Positions 1-5,050 of a DNA stretch of 10,182 bases are shown here, one piece after another (position 1 is the stretch's first letter; each line of letters begins with the position of its first letter). Source of the DNA: an uncultured Succinatimonas sp. (GTDB lineage Bacteria > Pseudomonadota > Gammaproteobacteria > Enterobacterales > Succinivibrionaceae); assembly GCA_905201175.1 (NCBI GenBank), contig CAJKNC010000062.1:1-10182 (forward strand). The letters are read 5' to 3'. The position numbers and the translations under genes were made by a program. The notes under the pieces were generated by a model. That model did not search any database. It saw only the letters and a list, made by a program, of their open reading frames with translations, and had not been told where the DNA came from.

Positions 1-1
1 G

Positions 2-40
2 AAGCTTTCAGATATCGTTAAGGATGGATATTTGCAATAA
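2..40 (+). CDS. Possible C-terminal tail of an upstream gene (partial)
   Basis: The reading frame beginning at base 2 is open from the window edge to a TAA at 38-40 and gives the tail KLSDIVKDGYLQ. The composition is plausible for the end of a protein, and the other two forward frames give less protein-like residues. Only 12 residues are visible, so no family can be named and the frame could be open by chance. If real, the gene is transcribed toward the ROK regulator and its 3' untranslated region runs into the dyads at 89-160. Confidence 0.25.
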   Translation, partial: KLSDIVKDGYLQ

Positions 41-140
41 AAATATAAAATTCACTTTTATAGCAATAATTTATTATTTAGAGTAAAAATCAGTGCTGAT
101 ATACAGTACCTTCAGGCAAGATCTATCAGATAATTCATCT

Positions 141-160
141 GCTATAAAAATATTTATAGC
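141..160. repeat. Perfect inverted repeat, 8-bp arms
   Basis: GCTATAAA at 141-148 and TTTATAGC at 153-160 are exact reverse complements separated by four bases. No T-run follows in either direction within a few bases, so it is a poor intrinsic terminator. The symmetry and AT-richness resemble an operator or an RNA hairpin in the 3' region of the gene that may end at base 40. Its function is unknown. Confidence 0.5.
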
Positions 161-423
161 TCAGCTAAAAGCGGCCTGCTTATTTTAAAGCCAGTCAGAT
201 TTTCTGTTTATTGCTGATAAAAGTACTTGTAAATATCCCTAGGAATAAAAATAAAAATTTAATCTTAAAAAAATCAGCCGAATGCCTGAACGCTTACATA
301 GCATCAAAAATTTTGAACCTATGATTCTTTATAGGCATAAAAACACATTCTTCACGCGAAATAATATTTTCAAGCTTAAAAAGCTGGCCTGATGCCGCTA
401 AATCTGTCTTATATGCTGATAAT

Positions 424-455
424 AAGAGTATTTATATGCCAAATACGCTCTTTTT
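424..455 (+). terminator. Weak terminator-like hairpin with T-run
   Basis: AAGAG at 424-428 pairs with CTCTT at 448-452, and TATTT at 429-433 pairs with AAATA at 441-445, leaving a 2-base bulge (CG) on the right side. The last two T residues of the stem begin a T-run at 451-455. The stem is AT-rich and interrupted, so it would be a weak intrinsic terminator for plus-strand transcripts entering from the left. Confidence 0.25.
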
Positions 456-498
456 AAAATTGCCCTGATTAAGCACAGGCTTTTAGATAGGAAAATAT

Positions 499-669
499 AT
501 GCTTATTGCAGCTGGGAAAATCAAATTAGCTCATATTTCAGACAAGGTCACGCTCCTAGCTGCTCATACGAATTATGCTAATATGCAGGAGGAAATATTA
601 TTAAGCCGTATAATCTATAAAAAAGCTGAGGTCATACGGCTTAAAAGCTTAGACTTGGGCAGATTTTGA
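499..669 (+). CDS. Doubtful small ORF, 56 residues, antisense to the regulator 3' end
   Basis: An ATG at 499 opens a 56-codon frame beginning MLIAAGKIKLAH and ending LDLGRF before TGA at 667-669. An AGGA at 489-492 sits six bases upstream, a well-placed ribosome binding site. The residues are mixed and include several charged ones, with no recognised motif, signal peptide or obvious membrane segment. It overlaps the last 21 bases of the ROK gene on the opposite strand and spans the 601-644 inverted repeat, and no convincing promoter precedes it. I do not recognise it, and chance is the likelier explanation. Confidence 0.18.
   Translation: MLIAAGKIKLAHISDKVTLLAAHTNYANMQEEILLSRIIYKKAEVIRLKSLDLGRF
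601..644 (-). terminator. 11-bp inverted repeat after the regulator gene, possible terminator
   Basis: TTAAGCCGTAT at 601-611 and ATACGGCTTAA at 634-644 are perfect reverse complements around a 22-base loop, starting five bases past the regulator stop codon. In the minus-strand transcript the hairpin is followed by UAAUAUUUCC, which is a poor U-tract. It could act as a weak terminator, as a 3'-end stabilising hairpin, or upstream of a Rho-dependent end. Confidence 0.4.
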
Positions 670-1677
670 TTTACGCGCGTTAAGTTTTTCTAAGCATAAA
701 ATAATCATGCCTGATACGATATCATCGCGAATACGATCGCAAATTTCAATTTTAGGCATTAAAGCCTCTTCTGCCTGAGTTCCTAAACGACGCCTTAATC
801 TCTCTACTAAGCCAGGCTTTAAATTTTCAGTATATACGGCTACATAGCCAGGATTTAATACGCACATTACCGCTCTTAAAGTGCGGATGGCCAAATCGTC
901 AGCCTGCATGGTCTCTACAGGCAAAACACCTACATCATTATACATGGGGAAATACCTAACCTCTCCAGCCATGCCGTCCTTGCCCCTTAGCACCTGTCCG
1001 TTATAGCAAAATCCGCATCCTGGGGCACGTCCTGGAACTAAGATCATGCCGGCAACATACTCCTGATTTTTACAGCGCTTATAACAGCCTAGAGTCGCTG
1101 CATTGACGTCTGTTTCAAAAAATACCGGGACTTGAAAATGCTTTTCTAAATGATTTGCCAATCGCACTGATTGCGGATCGTGGCGAATTGCCGATCCTAC
1201 ACGTCCGCCGACACTGTCTGACGGCATAGACAAGCCAATCATAGCAATTTTAGGGTAACGTTCTAAATATCTTTCAATGCCAATGCGAAACTCATCGGTA
1301 TGAATGGTATCAATTGTTGATAATAATTCCTCGCGGCGCTCCAAACACTCGCCGAAAAGATCGTGAATTGAATAGCCGGCATACTCCATGCCGCCGCGCT
1401 GATAACAGCTTATAATTAATATAAGCTCAAAATTAGCATTAAAGCGATAGGTAGCCGCAGGGCGGCCTCCTGCTGCAGTTGTAGGATCTCCATATAAGAT
1501 TTCACCGCGTCTTAATAAGGTATTTATAATCTTATTTAATGTAACAATTGAAAGACCGGTCAGCTCCCTTAACCGAGAAGCTGTGGCGATCTGCTCGCTG
1601 TGAATTGCAGCCCTTACTATCTGCAGATTATTTTCGCGGATCTGATGTCCCACCAAAGTTTGTGAGCTAACACTCAT
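649..1677 (-). CDS. ROK-family transcriptional regulator, kinase motifs degenerate
   Basis: This 342-residue protein has an N-terminal winged helix-turn-helix (about residues 12-78) ending in GGRPA (70-74), the wing motif typical of ROK repressors such as Mlc/NagC/XylR. A ROK sugar-kinase-like fold follows: DLFGE (106-110), ETDVNAATLG (188-197) matching the ENDANAA-type motif, and GMAGE (235-239). Several hallmarks are missing. The phosphate-binding DxGGT near residue 90 reads SCYQRGG, the zinc-ligand His three residues after GMAGE is Tyr242, and the CxCGxxGC zinc motif is absent, which fits a length somewhat below the usual range. It is therefore likely an effector-sensing, non-catalytic regulator. 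The start is ATG at 1677 with a GGGG stretch five bases upstream. It is transcribed divergently from the oxidoreductase operon, its most likely target, and probably controls itself. The ligand is unknown. Confidence 0.88.
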   Translation of the reverse strand: MSVSSQTLVGHQIRENNLQIVRAAIHSEQIATASRLRELTGLSIVTLNKIINTLLRRGEILYGDPTTAAGGRPAATYRFNANFELILIISCYQRGGMEYAGYSIHDLFGECLERREELLSTIDTIHTDEFRIGIERYLERYPKIAMIGLSMPSDSVGGRVGSAIRHDPQSVRLANHLEKHFQVPVFFETDVNAATLGCYKRCKNQEYVAGMILVPGRAPGCGFCYNGQVLRGKDGMAGEVRYFPMYNDVGVLPVETMQADDLAIRTLRAVMCVLNPGYVAVYTENLKPGLVERLRRRLGTQAEEALMPKIEICDRIRDDIVSGMIILCLEKLNARKSKSAQV

Positions 1678-1688
1678 TTTTACCCCGA

Positions 1689-1720
1689 CTTAATAAATCA
1701 CCTTAATAAAATCACTTAAT
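1689..1720 (-). repeat. Three direct repeats with exact 13-bp period at the ROK transcription start
   Basis: CTTAAT occurs at 1689, 1702 and 1715, exactly 13 bases apart. Read on the minus strand the units are ATTAAG followed by GTGATTT-like sequence. The two units nearest the gene are almost identical over their whole length (CTTAATAAATCAC and CTTAATAAAATCAC). The array overlaps the -10 box and the expected transcription start of the regulator gene, a position suited to autorepression. Confidence 0.6.
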
Positions 1721-1747
1721 TATATCAAACTTTTAATTTTATGTCAC
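1719..1747 (-). promoter_or_regulatory. Sigma-70 promoter of the ROK regulator gene
   Basis: On the minus strand GTGACA (1747-1742) matches the -35 consensus at five of six positions. A 17-bp spacer follows, then a perfect TATAAT (1724-1719) preceded by TGA, giving an extended -10. The expected transcription start is near 1712, leaving a leader of about 35 bases that contains the 13-bp repeats. Confidence 0.8.
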
Positions 1748-1770
1748 TTTTGCAATATATTTATAGTTTT

Positions 1771-1790
1771 AAGTTACCTTAACCTAACTT
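1771..1790. promoter_or_regulatory. Candidate operator dyad AAGTTA-N8-TAACTT
   Basis: AAGTTA at 1771-1776 is the exact reverse complement of TAACTT at 1785-1790, giving a 20-bp site typical in size for a dimeric regulator. It sits 24 bp upstream of the ROK -35 box, inside the divergent spacer. Binding by the ROK protein or another regulator is an inference. Confidence 0.35.
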
Positions 1791-1835
1791 TACAAAATAC
1801 CGCAGTGCAAAGCCATATTCTGCTATTTTTCACTT

Positions 1836-1880
1836 ACGTATATTATATATATACTTTTGTTACTTTTATATATAATACGT
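1836..1880. repeat. Long AT-rich imperfect inverted repeat
   Basis: ACGTAT (1836-1841) plus TATATATA (1844-1851) mirror TATATATA (1867-1874) plus ATACGT (1875-1880), with a 2-base bulge and a 15-base centre. The centre region also carries a direct repeat of TACTTTT (1852 and 1861). It lies roughly mid-way between the two divergent genes and could be an easily melted element, a nucleoid-protein target or an operator. Simple TA repetitiveness may account for part of the symmetry. Confidence 0.35.
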
Positions 1881-2035
1881 TATAAAATACAAAATTTGCT
1901 GCAAAAAAAACATCTGCATTAAGCATCAAAAGCGTCATAAAAGCGCATATATAAGCCAAATTATAAGGTTTTTGACAATTATGCATAAAAAATGAAAACC
2001 TTTTTCAAAATTCAACAAATGAAAATGTTTGGAAC

Positions 2036-2063
2036 TTGTGAAAAACGTAAAAATTACTATCAT
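2036..2063 (+). promoter_or_regulatory. Candidate sigma-70 promoter of the oxidoreductase operon
   Basis: TTGTGA at 2036-2041 (four of six -35 matches), a 16-bp spacer and TATCAT at 2058-2063 (five of six -10 matches) predict a start near 2070 and a leader of about 70 bases. It is the best-placed pair in the spacer. A weaker alternative is TTGTTA (1857-1862) with TATAAA (1881-1886) at 18 bp. Confidence 0.45.
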
Positions 2064-2077
2064 TGCAGTATGCATTT

Positions 2078-2105
2078 GATCAGCCCCAAATCATCGACCG
2101 ATCAG
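2078..2105 (+). promoter_or_regulatory. Paired GATCAG direct repeats in the operon leader
   Basis: GATCAG occurs at 2078-2083 and again at 2100-2105, with starts 22 bp apart, about two helical turns. If the promoter at 2036-2063 is correct, both copies lie just downstream of the transcription start, where a repressor could block elongation or clearance. It could also be coincidence. Confidence 0.25.
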
Positions 2106-2141
2106 GTGTAATTTAGTTAAACTGCAAACGAGGAGCCAATT

Positions 2142-2720
2142 TTGCTTCAAATCAGATTACATGGCCGTGGAGGCCAAGGTGTGGTGACCGCCGCAGAGAT
2201 GTTGTCTCTTGCCGCCTTCCTTGAAGGTCACTTTGCACAAGCATTCCCGAGTTTTGGTTCTGAGCGTACCGGAGCCCCTGTGGTAGCGTATGCCCGTATC
2301 GGTGATGAAGAGATCCGTACTCACGAGCCGATCCAAAAACCTGATGTAGTTATCGTTCAGGATAAGACTTTATTAGGTTCTGTTGATGTTTTTGGCGGTA
2401 TTAATCCTAATGGTTATGCCATTGTCAACTCTAAAGAGCCTGCTGAGCAGGTTGTTCCTGAGTTAGTAAAGATGTTGCCTCCAGGTCACGTCTTCACTGT
2501 TCCGGCAACAGACTTTGCTATGCAGAAGATCGGCAAGCCTTTACCAGGCGCTCCGATGCTGGCTTCTTTAGCTGCCGCTACCGACATCTTGAAACTTGAG
2601 TCTGTACAAAAATCTTTCCAGAGCCGCTACCCTGGCAAGATCGGTGATGCTAATGCAGAAACCGCCGCTTTAGCTTATAACTATATTAAGGATTCCAAGA
2701 AAGGAGGCAGCAATGCTTAA
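2142..2720 (+). CDS. 2-oxoacid:acceptor oxidoreductase, gamma subunit (PorC/PadE type)
   Basis: This 192-residue protein matches the gamma domain of pyruvate/2-oxoacid:ferredoxin oxidoreductases over its full length. It has GRGGQGVVTAAE (residues 8-19) and AFPSFGSERTGAPV (34-47), then a C-terminal half with LPGAPMLASLAAA. In this family gamma is a separate subunit that packs with alpha and beta and helps close the coenzyme A-binding region. The start is TTG at 2142: GAGGAG (2130-2135) is six bases upstream, and an in-frame TAA at 2118 excludes any earlier ATG. It is the first gene of the operon, and its last eight bases overlap the start of the alpha gene, which implies translational coupling. 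The rare start codon on an otherwise well-expressed-looking operon suggests tuned initiation. Confidence 0.93.
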   Translation: MLQIRLHGRGGQGVVTAAEMLSLAAFLEGHFAQAFPSFGSERTGAPVVAYARIGDEEIRTHEPIQKPDVVIVQDKTLLGSVDVFGGINPNGYAIVNSKEPAEQVVPELVKMLPPGHVFTVPATDFAMQKIGKPLPGAPMLASLAAATDILKLESVQKSFQSRYPGKIGDANAETAALAYNYIKDSKKGGSNA

Positions 2721-3960
2721 GCAGATTGAAGGTTCTCTTGGTGTTGCCGAGGCCGTGTCTTTATGCCGTCCTGGCGTTGTATGTGCCTACCCTATCTCTC
2801 CGCAAACTCACATTGTAGAAAATATCGGTAAGTTTGTTAAAACTGGCACTTTAAAGGACTGCGATTTCTTAAACGTTGAGTCTGAGTTCTCTGCCATTTC
2901 AGTTGCCATAGGTTCTGCAGTTGGCGGCTGCCGTACTTATACAGCCACTGCTTCTCAGGGCTTGCTTTATATGACTGAAGGCGTTTACTCTGCATCAGGT
3001 TTAGGTCTTCCTATTGTCATGACCGTTGCCTCTCGTGCTATTGGCGGTCCTATCAATATTTGGAACGATCATTCCGATTCATTATCTCAGCGTGATTCTG
3101 GTTGGCTGCAGTTATTCTGTGAATCTAACCAAGATGCGGTTGATACTCACATTATGGCTTTCAAGATCGCTGAAAAAGTTGGTCTTCCTGTAATGGTATG
3201 TATGGACGGCTTCGTATTAACTCACGCTTTTGAGCGTTTGGACATTCCTTCTCAAGAGCAGGTTGACGCCTTCTTGCCGCCTTATGAGCCGCGTGAATTC
3301 TTAACTCCTAAAGAGCCTATCTCCATCGGTTCCATGGTTGGTCCTGAAGCTTTCACTGAGGTTCGCTTCCTCCAGCAGCGTAAGATGGCTAAAGCTTTAG
3401 ACGTAATTCAGGAAGTTACCGCAGAATACCGCAAGCTTACCGGCTCTACCTCAGGCGGTTTATTAGAATGCTACAACTGCGAAAACGCCGATCTCAAGCT
3501 CGTTATCATGGGCTCTACTGTTGGTACTGCTAAGGATGAAATTGATCGTCTCAAGAAAGAAGGCATCAATGTAGGTATAATCTCCTTGAAGTCCTTCCGT
3601 CCATTCCCGTATGAGGCTATGCGTAAGGCTATTGGCGATACTAAGCATGTTGTCTGTGTAGAGCGTGCCTTCTCCTTCGGTGCTCGCGGCATTGTTTGCC
3701 CTGAAGTAAAGCGCGCTATGGAAGGTACAAACTGCGATGTTAAGACTGCTGTTTGCGGCTTAGGCGGTCGTGCTATATTCGGTACCACCATCAACGCTAT
3801 TGTTAAGCATGCTTTAGCTGGCAAGTTCACCGAGGAATTCACTTGGTTTGATATTAAGTCTGATGTACTCAATAACTACACCAAGAATGTTGAAGGCGTA
3901 ACTTTCCCAGAGGGTCCTTTGACTGCCTCTCAGTTAGAAGCTTCAGTTAAACACGCTTAA
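2713..3960 (+). CDS. 2-oxoacid:acceptor oxidoreductase, alpha subunit (PorA/PadG type)
   Basis: This 415-residue protein carries the two alpha-subunit domains. The pyrimidine-binding domain (about 1-240) shows YPISPQTHIVE (26-36), VESEFSA (55-61, with the Glu expected to contact the TPP aminopyrimidine), RTYTATASQGL (74-84) and SQRDSGW (125-131). The second domain (about 260-370) contains FRPFP (295-299), typical of PFOR domain II. With the beta subunit it forms the active site that decarboxylates a 2-oxoacid and transfers the acyl group to CoA. Substrate preference cannot be read from the sequence. The family includes pyruvate, 2-ketoisovalerate and phenylglyoxylate enzymes. The ATG at 2713 is preceded by a perfect AAGGAGG (2701-2707) inside the gamma gene. 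A 14-base gap with its own ribosome site leads to beta. Confidence 0.93.
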   Translation: MLKQIEGSLGVAEAVSLCRPGVVCAYPISPQTHIVENIGKFVKTGTLKDCDFLNVESEFSAISVAIGSAVGGCRTYTATASQGLLYMTEGVYSASGLGLPIVMTVASRAIGGPINIWNDHSDSLSQRDSGWLQLFCESNQDAVDTHIMAFKIAEKVGLPVMVCMDGFVLTHAFERLDIPSQEQVDAFLPPYEPREFLTPKEPISIGSMVGPEAFTEVRFLQQRKMAKALDVIQEVTAEYRKLTGSTSGGLLECYNCENADLKLVIMGSTVGTAKDEIDRLKKEGINVGIISLKSFRPFPYEAMRKAIGDTKHVVCVERAFSFGARGIVCPEVKRAMEGTNCDVKTAVCGLGGRAIFGTTINAIVKHALAGKFTEEFTWFDIKSDVLNNYTKNVEGVTFPEGPLTASQLEASVKHA

Positions 3961-3974
3961 TCCGGGAGTTATAA

Positions 3975-5036
3975 ATGTTAGATAAAATCAAATTTTACCA
4001 GACAGGTTCCAACACTGTAGGTAACCGTCTTTTAAACCCGGCCATGCGTTCCATCCAGGCTTCGGTCGATCGTCCAAATTCCTTGATTTCCGGCCACCGT
4101 GCTTGTCAAGGCTGCGGTGAAGCTTTAGGCGCCCGTTATGCAATTGATGCCGCTATGCGTGCTACTAACGGTCAAATCATGGTTGTTAATGCTACTGGCT
4201 GCTTAGAAGTATTCTCTACCCCTTATCCGGAATCTGCATGGCGCTTACCTTGGGTTCACTCCCTGTTCGGCAATACCGCTGCTGTAGGCTCTGGCTTAGC
4301 TGCTGCAGCTGCAATTCGTGCAAAGAAGAACGGCGATACTAATGTTCCGCGCATCATCGCTCAAGGCGGTGACGGTGGTACAACCGATATTGGCTTTGGT
4401 CCTCTCTCAGGAATGTTTGAGCGCAATGATGACGTTCTCTACATCTGCTACGATAACGAAGCTTATATGAATACCGGTGTTCAGCGTTCATCTGCTACCC
4501 CTCCTGCAGCTCGTACAGCTACCACTCAGTTAGTTGGTGAGCATCCGGGTGCTGATTGGGGTCGCGGCAAGAGCGTTCCTCTTATTGCTATGGCTCACGG
4601 TATTCCTTACGTAGCTACCGCTACTGTTGCTGATTTACGCGACTTAGAAGCTAAGGTTACTCGTGCAATGAGCTTCCACGGTGCCCGCTATATCCAGGTT
4701 TTAGTACCTTGTCCGTTAGGCTGGGGTTTAGCCTCTAATTCTACTGTAACTGTTGCTCGTGCTGCTATGGAATCTGGCTTCTTCCCTGTCTATGAGGCTG
4801 AGTACGGTAAGATTACCTCTGTACGCAAGATCCGTCAGAAGCAGCCTGTAATCAACTTCTTGAAGATGCAGCGCCGTTATGCACACTTAACCGGTAAGAA
4901 AGCTGATCCGAACGTAGTAGCACGTCTGCAGGCATTATGTGACACCAATATTAAGAACTTTGGTCTTTTAGGCGATGATGAGCCTACTGGCGTCCCGACT
5001 GCAATTCAGGCTTACGAGCGCAGCAACCGCGTATAA
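3975..5036 (+). CDS. 2-oxoacid:acceptor oxidoreductase, beta subunit, TPP and [4Fe-4S] binding (PorB/PadI type)
   Basis: This 353-residue protein binds thiamine pyrophosphate and one [4Fe-4S] cluster. The TPP motif is GDG (132-134) running to Asn161 in YDNEAYMNTG. The four expected cluster ligands are Cys44 and Cys47 (ACQGCG), Cys76 (ATGC) and Cys246 (PCPLGW). GVQRSSATP (168-176) matches the family segment after the TPP motif. It would accept electrons from the TPP adduct and pass them to the iron-sulfur domains of the downstream gene product. The ATG at 3975 has GGGAG (3964-3968) six bases upstream. The C-terminal portion after residue 260 (KIRQKQPVINFLK onward) is the usual tail that folds over the complex. 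The gene ends in TAAGGAG, so the next ribosome site begins in its stop codon. Confidence 0.93.
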   Translation: MLDKIKFYQTGSNTVGNRLLNPAMRSIQASVDRPNSLISGHRACQGCGEALGARYAIDAAMRATNGQIMVVNATGCLEVFSTPYPESAWRLPWVHSLFGNTAAVGSGLAAAAAIRAKKNGDTNVPRIIAQGGDGGTTDIGFGPLSGMFERNDDVLYICYDNEAYMNTGVQRSSATPPAARTATTQLVGEHPGADWGRGKSVPLIAMAHGIPYVATATVADLRDLEAKVTRAMSFHGARYIQVLVPCPLGWGLASNSTVTVARAAMESGFFPVYEAEYGKITSVRKIRQKQPVINFLKMQRRYAHLTGKKADPNVVARLQALCDTNIKNFGLLGDDEPTGVPTAIQAYERSNRV

Positions 5037-5050
5037 GGAGTAAACAAATC

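Larger units (their letters stand above)
41..648. other. AT-rich intergenic stretch with several dyads, no confident gene
   Basis: About 600 bases lack any long ORF and are distinctly more AT-rich than the flanking genes. Visible structure: a short dyad at 89-100 (ATCAG-TG-CTGAT), a perfect 8-bp-arm dyad at 141-160, a 13-bp palindrome at 304-316 (TCAAAA-A-TTTTGA), a hairpin plus T-run at 424-455, a doubtful small ORF at 499-669, and an 11-bp inverted repeat at 601-644 just past the regulator gene. The octamer TGCTGATA occurs three times in one orientation (94, 212, 414). I see no tRNA or recognisable RNA family. Confidence 0.6.
1678..2141. promoter_or_regulatory. Divergent regulatory spacer between ROK gene and oxidoreductase operon
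   Basis: This 464-bp, strongly AT-rich region holds both divergent promoters and an unusual density of symmetry elements. They include a triple ATTAAG repeat (1689-1720), an AAGTTA-N8-TAACTT dyad (1771-1790), a long imperfect dyad (1836-1880), a TTTGC-T-GCAAA palindrome (1895-1905), four AAGC units at 1921-1956, and paired GATCAG sites (2078-2105). A TTGACA at 1972-1977 has no acceptable -10 partner. No confident gene lies here. Confidence 0.7.

Noticed and set aside
1972..1977. Perfect TTGACA as -35 box of the operon
   Set aside because: At spacings of 16-18 bp the -10 positions read like GAAAAC or AAAACC. No acceptable partner exists.
2031..2037. GGAACTT resembling a sigma-E -35 element
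   Set aside because: No TCTGA or TCAAA-like -10 appears at 15-17 bp, and the operon is not an envelope-stress function.
2075..2095. FNR-like site around TTGAT...AATCA, attractive for an anaerobic operon
   Set aside because: The half-sites are eight bases apart rather than four, and the right half is not the required ATCAA.
1992..2111. 39-codon ORF (MKTFFKIQQMKMF...) in the operon leader, a possible leader peptide
   Set aside because: No ribosome binding site precedes its ATG or the internal ATGs, no attenuator hairpin follows, and the best promoter would start inside it.
3463..3872. Minus-strand open frames of 61 and 133 residues inside the alpha gene
   Set aside because: They are antisense to a strongly conserved coding region and encode no recognisable motifs, with no promoter or ribosome site. 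They are shadows of the codon bias.
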